Assembly (NCBI GenBank): GCA_905221605.1
Contig: CAJNDS010001234.1
Coordinates: forward strand, 1 to 27,329
Direction: 5' to 3'
Origin: Symbiodinium natans
Lineage: Eukaryota > Sar > Dinophyceae > Suessiales > Symbiodiniaceae
DNA: 27,329 nucleotides
How positions within the stretch are numbered: position 1 is the stretch's first letter; every line of letters starts with the position of its first letter. The notes under the pieces are model-generated. The model ran no database searches. It had not been told where the DNA came from and saw only the letters and a program-made list of their open reading frames with translations. Positions 1 through 10,135 of this stretch are shown here, in pieces. The translations under genes were made by a program, and so were the position numbers.

Positions 1-178
1 CTTCCCTCCTTCCCTCCTTCCCTCCTTCCCTCCTTCCCTCCTTCCCTCCTTCCCTCCTTCCCTCCTTCCCTCCTTCCCTCCTTCCCTCCCTTCTTCGCTC
101 CCTCCCTCTGCTTCCTTCCTTCCTTCTTTCCTCCTTGTCCGTCCCTCCTTCCTTCCTTCCCTTTTCCGCCCCTCTTTC
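1..178. repeat. (CTTCC/CCTT)n pyrimidine microsatellite
   Basis: The first 90 bases are an almost pure run of the tetramer-like unit CTTCCCTC, followed by about 90 bases of looser CCTT/CTTC tract. The plus strand is nearly all pyrimidine. Similar short tracts recur at about 1150-1195 and 9535-9580, so this is a common simple repeat of this genome. No gene is seen here. Confidence 0.95.
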
Positions 179-299
179 CTTCCCTCTCCGTCTGCTGCGT
201 AACAGTAAGAAGACAACATGTATCCATAGGTGCAGACGCAGAACCCCAAAAAAAGTCTGTAAAAAGGATAACGGGCCCGGAATGAAAAGGAACATGTCC

Positions 300-1135
300 A
301 CATGCATTTTTGGGGCCCGGCTGTGTGCGTTCAGACAATCTCTTTGGGTGTCAGCACTTAAGCCAATTCATCTGCCATAGAAAATCGTTCGGCAATGGTT
401 TCCCTGCTGTTGGTCGGATTCATAAATTCTGCGGTTTTTGTATCGTCGCGAGAAACGCGGAAGGGTGTAGAAGAACATGCTCAGATGGAGTTTGGCTACA
501 CCTGGCCTTGTCTGCATACTGTTGGTCCGCGCCTAAAGGCATTTGGGCAATCTGCGGCCTTTCCCAAACACGTGGACATGGCCATTTTTGGCATCCAAAC
601 CATGTGCCTGGCCCAGTTTTGAAACGAGAAAGGCCTCAAGCCCTCAAAAACCAACTGCAAATTCAGTACTGGCCCGTGCCTAAATGCATTCGACTGTCAT
701 TCCCTGCGAAATCATGCGAAATGAAAGCATGGCATTTTTTGGTGTCTGTGTTTCATGACAACACCGAAACCATACCAAAGCCAAACCAAAAAATGTGAAT
801 AGGCGGGTGTGTTGCGACCAACCACGATCTGCCTTTGACAGTGGAGGTTGGCCGACTTCAAAACACTCCGATTTTTCTTTCGGGTTGGTTTTGCAGAAAC
901 AAACATAGACTCCCCCAAACGTCTACAAAAAAGCGGCGTTAAGCCCGAACGGGGACCAGAATAGAGAGGAACTCGTCCAAATGCAATCTTGGAGCCCGGC
1001 TGTGACAGCACGCTTTTTCCAAAGCCAAATTGCATCTGGCCCTGTCTGGAAAAAGACAGAAGCACCAGAAAGCCAACTGCAAATGCATTTTTGGCTCGCG
1101 CCCAAACATTCAGGTCCAGGATGGGAGCATGGAAA
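300..1135. repeat. Diverged dispersed repeat, several copies of an ~80-bp unit
   Basis: Short blocks recur with many mismatches. A phrase reading roughly 'ccaactgcaaat-cattttggc-cg-gcc-aaa-catt' is found near 650-690 and 1073-1112, each preceded by a 'ctggccc-gt-t-gaaa' block (about 607 and 1037). A related piece sits at 511-545. 'Gggcccggctgtg' near 312 resembles 'ggagcccggctgtg' near 990. Open frames through this stretch have no recognisable protein features and are regarded as chance. The element type is unknown; it may be an old degraded minisatellite or a transposon remnant. Confidence 0.5.
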
Positions 1136-1529
1136 TTTCAACAGCTGCAGGCCTTCCTTCCTTCCTTTCGCCCTTCCTTCCTTCATTCGTTTTTTTTCCG
1201 TACTTTCCCTTGCACGGAAAAGTATTCTTGCGATTGCTAAGCTTTTGTTTAATGATTAGCATCCCGCATCCAGAGGGCCTGCGACGTGGACCCTGGAAGC
1301 TGTCACGCCCGCCTGGATTGCCAATTGTCTCGCACCTGTCTCCCGCTGAAAGAAAAGGTGAGCACCTGGTGGACTCATTTGTCTCCCGCTTATCTCCCTT
1401 GGTGAAGTGAACAGTGAGAGACAACCTTTAGAGTAGTGCCGCCGAGAGAAATCGAAACGAACGTCACAGAATCCTGTTCTTTGAGTAAATCAGACGCCCC
1501 AGATAAAGAAAAAGCGATTCCAACTCCAG

Positions 1530-2762
1530 GCCACTCTAAGCCAGCTTCAGTGCACTCGAAGACCTCTGCGCGGTCGATTCTCGAGAGCTCATCGAAGTAG
1601 GCACTGGCCTGAAAGAGCGGCCTGTACTTGCTGATGAGGCTCTGGTTGTAGGTCTGGTAATAATCCAAAGCCAGGCCGGTGTCCTCTCGCGGTTTCCTAC
1701 ACAGCAAACCTCAAACATACCCAAACCAGTGCAGACACGCGTCAACACACGGGGTTTGCGGCAGAGCTGAATTCCCCCCGCCCCCTCCCCCCCGGCCCTC
1801 CCGCACCTCGTAGGCAGCGGCACGGACCGCTAAGGACACGGCCAGGTTCTGTTCGCTGAAGTAACCCATGCCTCAGATTTCAACCATGGATTCAGCTAGG
1901 GCTCGGGTTTCTGAATTCTGATGTCTTTGGCTTGTTTAAGCAAGTGTTCGGGGCTCGCGGAAATTGATTTCTGGAGCATGTCCAAGATGCTCCCGATATC
2001 CTCGGGGGCTGTCAAGGGCGTGGCCGCCCGAAAGGCCAGATGTGTATGCCTCGGAAGTTTAGATGTGTTCGTCGCTCACTCTCGCACACGGCAGGCAAGG
2101 TCCCTGTACATCCAGTCAGGTCAATTTAGATGGGTTATGGCTTGGGGCTTCGGGCTTAGGGCTAAGGGCTGGGGAGTTGTGAGGGGCAAAGAGAAAAGAG
2201 AGCAGCATGCTCAGCAGGGCCCCAGTTGCTCATTCCTTCCCAGGGGGCTGTCGAGGGCCACATGGCAACGAGCCTCTGCGGAGCAAGGCCTAACCGTGTT
2301 GCCTCGAACTGTTTGGGGCACACCATCGGGTTCACGGCCCAGGATCCCAGTGCCCTCGCCCTCGGCGCAGCCAGCGAGCTGGCGCAGAGACTCCATAAAG
2401 CTTGCCGTGCGGTGCTGCAGAACCACATGGTAGCCCAGCTCCTCTTCTAGTAAGGTGGCGGCGATCCTCAGACAAGCTCTCAGACGGTTCTTGTGATACA
2501 CAAGCTTTTCAAATCTCCCTCGGGCCTGAAGCCTGACTTCAACATCCGAACAACAGCTCCTGTTAAAGGCGCCAAAGACCCTGAGCACAGCAAAGCACAG
2601 CTGAACAAAAACGAAAACGATGCCTTGGCTGTTGAACTTTGGCCCGAGGGTCCGTGACAGGAGGCGGGCCGAAGGCCAATCATACTCCAGAAGGCCCAGG
2701 GGCAAGTGCTGGCCATCGTCGTCCTGGCGCCAAAAAGACTGGCTGAGGGACTGCTTAACCAC
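1530..2762 (-). CDS. Partial paralogue of the OpuAC-ectodomain receptor (exons only)
   Basis: Three minus-strand coding pieces match the ectodomain of the 5400-11320 gene by eye. Piece 1, about 2250-2530, carries LVYHKNRLRACLRIAATLL and ends with CHVALDS, matching the larger gene's LLIYLR...RIAGIL and AHVALDT. Piece 2 is a 65-bp exon, 1807-1871, starting MGYFSEQN (compare MGFQSREN). Piece 3 starts at 1683 with DTGLALDYYQTYNQS (compare GFILNLYSSYNTT), runs through YF-EL and a Cys, and fades near 1530. The intron 1684-1806 is GT-AG and phase 0, and joins pieces 2 and 3 in frame. About 30 residues expected between pieces 1 and 2 were not located. A hydrophobic stretch near 2590-2640 in another frame (FSFLFSCALLCSGSLA) could be the signal peptide. 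Later exons would lie left of the window or be lost, so gene versus pseudogene is open. The exact start is not determined. Confidence 0.55.
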
Positions 2763-3300
2763 CTGTAGTTCGTTCGGACCATCTTTGAAATATAAATGCC
2801 AGATGACCCCACATGTCTATCTTCATTCAGGGCGGTTGCATGGGCGGTGTGGGCAGGGGGGTGAGAGGCGGTGCGGGCGGTGCGGGCGGTGAGAACGGGA
2901 ATAGGCGGGACGAGTGTGCCGCGGACGAGTGTACCGCGCGAGTGAGCGACTTGGCACGGGGCGAGGCGTGGACCGTTAAACAGGGATGCATTTACATCGA
3001 GAACGTGCCGAGTTGATGCACGAGCTCCGTGGCACATGTGGCACGAAGCATGTGGACCAGCAAGCACAGCAGCAATGGAAGACGTAACTCTGTTTCACCT
3101 CCAGAAGCCAGTCTTGAAAGTATCGCTCAAAGCCCTCCTCCTCCTCCCAAGTTAAGTTGCACCAGAAAACGTGATTCTGCTTTACAACTTAACTCCGGCA
3201 GCCAATTTTATGTCATTTGGGTCACCAAAAACAGCACGGTCACCAAAACGGATACTCGCAACACCGGACCTCCTTTGTCGGCATGCATCACAGAACTTTA
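2763..3300. other. No gene recognised
   Basis: This holds a short G-rich direct repeat (ggtgcgggcggtgcgggcggt, near 2870) and paired 'gacgagtgtgccgcg / gacgagtgtaccgcg' words near 2910. Reading frames here show no domain or convincing coding bias. It may hold the promoter or first exon of the minus-strand paralogue, but nothing in the sequence fixes that. Confidence 0.4.
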
Positions 3301-4200
3301 TCCACACCATATGCATTCTTGAAAGTTCGGAGTTCCGTCACCGCGATATCTGCCAAGTTTTCCGTCAAATCCCATCACCACGATATTGCAAGTGCGGAAA
3401 TCTAGTACCACGGTGCTTGCGCAGTTTTTGGAAGCGCGGTGCTTGCAAGGATTTTGCTGCATGAAACTCAGGTGCAACGACGTTTACAAGGTTTGTGAGA
3501 CCGTGGAACGCACTTAAATACCACGACGATAATACTTTTAATACTCCGATAATATTTGAAAGCGCGTAATACGGTATTTGTGGAGTTCTCCTGCAAGCGC
3601 GGGATGTGTGAGGTGCTTTTCTGCAAGCGTCAGAATTTGGGCACCAGGGTATTTGCGAGATTTTAGCAAGCACACATGTCGGGTACGGTAATTGTGAAGT
3701 TCCTGGCCTGGAGTTCGAGCACCGCGGAATTTTCATGGTTTTGGGAAGCGGGGTTTTGGCAAGCACGCGAAGTTTTTGGCAGTATTCGAAAGAGCAGAAA
3801 TCGGGCGCCTTGTTGTTTGCGAGGTTTTTACCAGCGCAGTATGTGCGACCACGGTACTTGCTTTCGGCTCCAGCAAGCACCATAACAGCGAGGCTTTTGC
3901 AGGGGCGCCGTGGAGTTTGCAAGTTTTTGCAAGCGAGTATGACTTGTGAGGTCTTAGAGGTAGCGGACTTTGAACACCACAATATTTGCGAGGTTGTTGC
4001 AAGCGTGGTATTCGCGTCGTGCCTGAAAGCGTGGAATTCAGTCACATTCGGGCGCCGCCTATTTGCAAAGCTTTTGCGAGGGCAGAATTTGAGCACCTCT
4101 GTATTTGCAAGGCGTTTACAAGCGCGCGGAACTCGAGCACGTGGCGTTTGCAGGCGTGGTGTGAGGTTTTGCACATGCTGAATTCGAGAAACCTCTAAGC
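3300..4200 (+). repeat. Highly degenerate tandem array of a 42-bp satellite
   Basis: The plus strand repeats a theme close to 'tatttgcaagg-ttttgcaagcgcggaattcgagcaccgcg'. The best-kept pair begins at about 4052 (tatttgcaaagcttttgcg) and 4100 (tatttgcaaggcgtttaca), about 42 bp apart. Weaker copies can be traced back to about 3320 through phrases such as 'ggtatttgcgagatttt' (3649) and 'gtttgcgaggttttt' (3817). A 298-codon minus-strand open frame spans the array but is low-complexity repeat translation with no domain, so it is not called as a gene. Confidence 0.65.
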
Positions 4201-4741
4201 CTCCAAGCAGGACAAACGCCCAACGCCCAGCGCCCAATTTCAGCGCCGAAGTGCTTCGCATGCGGGGGCGGCGCGCCTACCCGAGAGAAGAGCAACTAAG
4301 AACTCCACACGATGATGTAATAAAGAATATCGCAGGATAAACAAAGCCAAAACAGCACAACAAGCAAACAAGGCAGAGCGCAGAAGCCGAACAGCAGGAA
4401 ACGCAGAAAGCACAGGACAGATTCCGAAAACAAGCGAAGCAAAAGCAGAACACAGGCAAGCCAAGCAGCAAATAGGGGGGAAACAGATGCTGGCAGCTGA
4501 CCTCAGTCGACCTGGAGCCCTCCTCCAACCTCTTCAAACCTCACGACGTCCTGGAGATAAGAACGTTTCGCCGCGGGAACCCCATTCACCAAGCAGGCAT
4601 GTGAAGTCGCGTTTGTCGTCGCCACGGCTCCTGGGATTGGACTTGATTGGAGCAGTTCTGCATTTTCAAGTTGCCCTTTGCATGTGAATGAAAGTAGAAT
4701 ACTGCAGAAAGCTTTCCTGCTGGCAGCCCTAGACTCTGACG

Positions 4742-5041
4742 ATGCCCAGGAACAAAGCCGCTGCCCACAACGACATGGACAATGACGGATTCCATCACCC
4801 ACTAGCTGGGCTCGGCTCCCACGGCTACAGCAACTTGAGGGAATTCTTCAGGCAACATAGAGAGATTTGGGTGGTTCGGGCTCACATGAAGCGAAACTCC
4901 CAGTGTGTGGATGGCACCTTGCTCAGAAATTCTCAGAAGATGCCGGACAGTCAGTCCAAGTTTGCACGGCACGCCGTGTTTGTTGTCCTCTGCTCCCGAA
5001 GACTCGCGATTCAACCTGTCACGATGGAGGCTTCACAGTGA
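4742..5041 (+). CDS. Possible hypothetical protein, 99 aa
   Basis: An ATG-started frame of 99 codons begins MPRNKAAAHNDMDNDGF and contains a charged central part (NLREFFRQHREIWVV). Many third codon positions are G or C, in keeping with coding sequence in this kind of genome. No family is recognised, there is no signal peptide or membrane segment, and the opposite strand also has open frames. It could be one exon of a longer plus-strand gene, with more open sequence up to 5270, or a chance frame. Confidence 0.2.
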   Translation: MPRNKAAAHNDMDNDGFHHPLAGLGSHGYSNLREFFRQHREIWVVRAHMKRNSQCVDGTLLRNSQKMPDSQSKFARHAVFVVLCSRRLAIQPVTMEASQ

Positions 5042-5325
5042 CATCAGGCACGGCCTGCGCGAAAATCCCGGGTATGGGCACTTGATAGCCTTGTTTGTAA
5101 GCTTGAAGGCATCATGCGAGTCCCAGTTTCAAGACATACCTGGGAGCGAAGACCAGGACACGTTCCGCAAAGTCCGGACCCACATCCGCCGGGGCACTGC
5201 CTGCCTTCAATTTGTGCGAAGCCAGTCGGTTGCCGACAGGCTACTCGCCCAAGGAAAACATGTAGGCTAGGGGAAAGTGCGGGCAAAGCCACGCGGGTCA
5301 GAGTTCGGATGCGAGTGGGTGCGTG

Positions 5326-5378
5326 CAAGTGTGCGTGTGTGCGTGTGCGTGTGCGTGCGCATGTCCGTGTGCATGTGC
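5326..5378. repeat. (GT/GCGT)n microsatellite
   Basis: Plus strand 'gtgtgcgtgtgtgcgtgtgcgt...' with interruptions. It lies just past the 3' end of the receptor gene model (stop at 5400-5402 on the minus strand), so it probably falls in the 3' untranslated region or just beyond. Confidence 0.85.
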
Positions 5379-5399
5379 AAGACCATTTTATACTTTTGT

Positions 5400-8300
5400 T
5401 TACAATTCGAAGCCCACATCGGAGCTTTCACTGAATGCACTGAAGGACACATCAGCGTCCAGCAAGGCTTCCACTGCGGTCTCCAAGGCCGCGGAGTCTG
5501 CAGAAAGACTTTGCATGCAGGGCCGCGCCTGCAACGGCTGCCTTCGCCTACTGAGGCGCTCGGCCATGAGCTTGGCCTGCAAGTCCAGCTGCCGCGCGTT
5601 CGAGCTCCTAAAGGCATCTAGAGATGCTGACGGCTGAAAATTTGGGAGAACCTTGTCGTTTCTAATGCCCGCCTAAAGCACACCACATGACCGACCTAAT
5701 TGCCTTCCTTCCGGATGAGCTCCTGGGCGTGAAGGGCACAGAAATCTCGTGAAAAACTGCCTCCAGGACACACGCATAGCGCGCCCTGTCGAAGCCATCT
5801 AAGTGCTTCGAATGCATGAGCTCGAAGCCTTGCGAAGGGATCTGAAAAGAGTCCTCCGTGACCACAGGCAGGACGAAGCTGGAACGCAGGAGGCTCAGCT
5901 GCAGCAGCCACGTGACAATCTGCCGTGACTCCAGGCAACCCGACGTGCACAGCAGAAGTGCAGTCGCCGTCTCACTTGCAGAGCAGCAGTCGGCCATGTC
6001 CCCAGACCGCATTACACGCAAAGAGCCTTTGAGCGACAGCTCCCTCATCTTGGCAGCGAGCATAATGGTGAGGGTGTAGGCGGCCGCCTGGGCTTCCATT
6101 TGCGTCGTGTCCGCCATGATGAGATAGACGGTTTTTGCGGTCCTGTCAACACTGACATGTCGACTGACGTCTCGATTGACCTCCACAGCAGAGCGACGCT
6201 TTACGTCGCTGTCGACCAGCCAAGAGACAGTGCTCGTGAAGATCTCCGGATCTGTACAATCTAGGATGTCAAAGCGTTCAACAGAACTCAGCCAGACGAG
6301 TGTCTCTTGAATCTGTTCGAGAGCAATTGCATGAGTAGCAAGCTCGTTGATGCGGGGCACTAACGTCTCGTAAGCTTCAATGAACTGCTTGTCAGGCATG
6401 ACGAAATTGGGAAGGCAGAGGAACACGACTTTCACACCATGCACCTTGGCCGCCACCAACTCGCCTACCCGCCATGCACTTGCCAGAAAGCCACGGCTTC
6501 CAAGACACACCACCGTGTCGACGTCCCGCGCCACCCGCGCAATGCGGGCGTGCCGATCGAGGTCCTCGTCCAAAGCGATGAAGGTTTGGAAGCCATGCCT
6601 CTCGAGCTCCAGCTTGAGCAGCCGGGCAAAATTCCCCGTTTCGGAATGGTAGCTGAGAAAGAAGCGGAAGTGCCGCTTTGAACACTGGCGCTGAGCAGCA
6701 GCGAGCACAATCACGAGGCTCACGGAGAACATCAGCCCAGCAGCCACAACACAGATAACCATCAGAACCTGGCCCTCCTCCATAGGAGTGTAGAACTTGC
6801 CCATGTCCAGAACCAGCAGCAGTCCCGCATGCAACATCACATCTGTGTAGGTGGCCAGCTGCGTGCGCCACGGCTGCCAGTAGGCTGTCCCACACAAGGT
6901 GACGTAAAGCGACGTGCAAATCATCAGCAAGCTGCCTGCCTGTGACGTGATCAAAGGCGACAAAGTCATGAGGACGTTGCGAACCAGGACAACGACCAGG
7001 AAGGCCTCCATCCCGGGCCGAGATCTCATAATGAGGAAGGAACAGGCAATCACAAAGTCCACGTCAGCCCTGTGAATTCGCTTTGGCAAATCCACAAAAA
7101 CAATTCGGATGCAAATGGCTAGAAAGGCCAAGGGGAGCAGGCATAGGACCCAAGCCACAATGCAGATTTGTAAATGGTCACCACGGTAGTTGCAGATCAC
7201 ATCATGGCGTGACTGCATGGTTCGAGCACCACCTGGATGGAAGTTGCAATAAAACGGTTCCAGGATCGAGGACATAATTGAGATCAGAAAAAGCATGGAG
7301 AAGGAGCCGAAGGTCTTCCCCAGCAAATCAAGCCGTGGGCCACCCCGCATCCAGCAAATGTAGGCAAAGTGCACGAGCAGCAAGGCGAAGGTGACGGCCA
7401 TAGGTAGCAATAGCGCGGCCGACACGTACTCTGCTAAAGCAGTCGTTGGGAGGACACACTGGATTGAGCTGAATGACGACACCGCCACATCCAGCGCGAG
7501 GTACTCCGATGCCTTCAACATCAACAAGAAGGGCTCCTGAGCCGACAATGCTAAGCCAGCAGAAGCACAAAGAACGAGATGATAAGCCACTGATACTGCC
7601 CGTGACTGCATCCCGCTATGGCCCAGCCCAAGCTGCACCGAGAGAGCGAGAGAGCGAGAGAGCGAGAGAGCGAGAGAGAGCGAGAGAGAGCGACAGAGAG
7701 CGAGAGAAAGCGAGAGAGAGCGAGAGAGAGCGAGAGAGAGCGAGAGAGCGAGAGAGAGCGAGAGAGAGCGAGAGAGAGCGAGGCGACAGCGCGCGAGAGC
7801 GTGCGAGAGCACCAGCGACAAAGGGGAGAGAGAGAAAGAGAGGGAGAGAGAGAGAACCTGAGACCCTGAGACAGACACAGAGTAGTTACCAACAAGCTTT
7901 GAAATCGTTGCGCAATTGAAGAAAGCCAAATGATGACACGAGGCCTGCCAGGGAATGCGCAGCCGGCGTAAGATGCCAAAAATCTGGGCACAGGTAAGCA
8001 GCTGGTTGAAGCCCAAGCCTGCGTTTAACAGGCTACCACGTTGCCTGCCGTGACCGGCTGCTTGCTCCTCTGCAATCAAAGCTGCATGCGCACATCCCAC
8101 GCATCCAAGCCCGAACAGGCAAAGGAAGCAAACGACAGCAAAGTCCGACGCCGCGCACACTCGGCACGCGCCATCTGCCTGCGGCAAGAACCCAGGCAAG
8201 CACTCGGCGCAGGTCAGGCTGCTGTTCCGGCGGCCGGGTGCGCAGCTGCCGGGCAAGCCCCCGGGGCAGCGGCGGCCGTTGCCGAAGCAGCGGTAGACGT

Positions 8301-10081
8301 GGCCGGGGTTTTCGGGAAAAGCAAAGTAGCCCGGGTCGAGCGTCAGGCCAGTGTGCCCCAAGCACCGCGCGCCCTCCTGGCACGTCTCACAGCGGCCCTG
8401 GTTGAGGAAACGGCCCTCCACGCAGGCACAGAAGGCTTCCGAGACGGCCCCGCGCACCTCGATCCACCGCGTCCCATTGGACGCCTCCTCTCCGGTCCCC
8501 ACCAGCTCCTTCAGGTCAGGGCGCAATGTCACTTCCTCTGCCTTCATCTCTCAAGTTCATGTTTTGCTACCAGCCTTTTGTTCCAAGCTAGGTCTGCCCC
8601 TAAGGCCGAGGACGTAGGCTACTGTATGCTCCAACAGCAAGATTGTTTCCGTTCCCCCCTGCCTTTGTGGTCCAGCCCTCACCATTGCCACAGCTGCCGC
8701 ACGCAGTGCTCGCAGTCTGCGTGCTAAAAGTGCCCAGGGGGCAGAGGCTACAGACTGTGGCACCCTGTGTTCCCGCCGTGCGGCCAACTGCACACAGCTT
8801 GCAGCTTCCTTGATTTGCAACGTCCTGATAGGTGCCCGGACGGCACCAAGAACAACGGTAAGTGAAGCCTTCACTATCCAGAAGAGGCTCCGAGAAACGA
8901 CCCGATGGACAAACACTGCAACCCACAGCATCATCTCCGCGAGCGAGGAGGAAGTCGCCTCCTGGTTTGTTTCATGTCCAGAGAAGAAAACCAGTCAAGG
9001 CATGTTCATGTTCAAGACATGATCAAGACGTTGGGGAAGTTGGGGTTCAACATGCTTCAACATGCGCCGCCTGCATCAGCCAGTCCAGACCCGGAGTCGC
9101 ACGCAGTGGGGATCCACGTCTTCCACAGGGACTCGCTGGAGCTGATCCAAGCGCAGGCCGCCCGAAAGATCTCCGAGCTTTTTGCCCCGGGGGGATCATT
9201 GGGCGAGACCCTGGCCTCTGCTAAGATTTCGTTCAGCTCTTCCAGGTCTTGGATATCAATGGCAAACCTTTCGATCAGGGTGTGGACCTGAGGTGCCTTG
9301 TCTTGAAGATTAGCACTGACCAGCTTGCCCACATATCCAGGCGGCTGTGCCGTCCTCCGGATACCCTCGGACCATTCACTCGCGTTGTAGACCGGTAGCA
9401 TCAAAGGCACCATGTCAACATCAAACCTTCGCAAGGGCGACACCATCAAGACTCATGTTGCTAGACACATCCACGATTCTGCCCCAGCGAACCGACTGCG
9501 CTGCCGTTGAATTCTTAAAAGCAATTGTTGCTTCCTTGCTTCCTTCCCTGCTTCCTTCCTTCTTCCTTCCTTCCTTGACACGAAGTCCGGATCCCCTTAT
9601 ACCCTCCTACACCCCCCATTCCCAGTTACACGCGTGTGCATGGGTGGCGATTATTGACTCCTAGGAAGTGAAAAACTCCCTGTCTGTGCGAGCATGGTGC
9701 TCTCAGGGGTCCCTCTGAGCCTGGCTGGAGGAACGTAAACTTAAACTGTCATGGAAGCGGGAGACTGAGTATGCATTGAGGAAGGACACATCACGAATGG
9801 TAAATCTACACTTGGGCCACCCCCCTTTTGCATTTTGGAGTGCAATCAACCATCCAAATTGACAAAACCGCAAACCACAACCCAAAGAACTCAAACGAAC
9901 ACAACTAAACCCAACCACCCCCCTAATAAAGTAAGTGGCCATCTCCCCATGCCGAGCTGTGTTCCTTTGTTAGGAATGTTCTGGTGGCTCCCTCGGGGTG
10001 AGCAAGGTGAGAAGTTGGCAGTGCAGCACTTTCCCCGGGATTCACACGAAATAGCCAACACGATCTAAGGTGCGCCTCTCG

Positions 10082-10135
<54 letters not shown>

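Larger units (their letters stand above)
4201..5399. other. Intergenic stretch, no firm gene
   Basis: About 4270-4480 is A-rich with many 'aaacaagc/agcaaa' words. From 4500 to 5270 both strands have moderately coding-like frames, but none shows a recognised domain. The clearest candidate, 4742-5041, is listed separately. A plus-strand segment ending at 5270 (SQSVADRLLAQGKHVG) and minus-strand frames over the same bases cannot be separated by eye. Confidence 0.3.

Noticed and set aside
560-610. Spliced-leader-like 'ggccatttttggc' near 580
   Set aside because: The match is short and the word belongs to the local diverged repeat, so it is not evidence of a leader.
1921-2035. Minus-strand segment PEDIGSILDMLQKSISASPE as an extra exon of the paralogue
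   Set aside because: It looks helical and coding-like, but has no counterpart in the larger gene and no clear splice sites; left out of the model.
3365-4261. 298-codon minus-strand open frame
   Set aside because: It is the translation of a degenerate 42-bp satellite, with no domain, and the opposite strand is also open.
8547-8547. ATG at 8545-8547 as the start of the membrane-TIR protein
   Set aside because: Coding sequence continues upstream through a phase-1 intron into the Cys-rich exon, so this ATG lies in an intron end.
8557-8934. Minus frame with hydrophobic N-terminus (MMLWVAVFVHRV)
   Set aside because: It overlaps the GCC2/GCC3 exon in another frame; the Cys-repeat frame is clearly the coding one.
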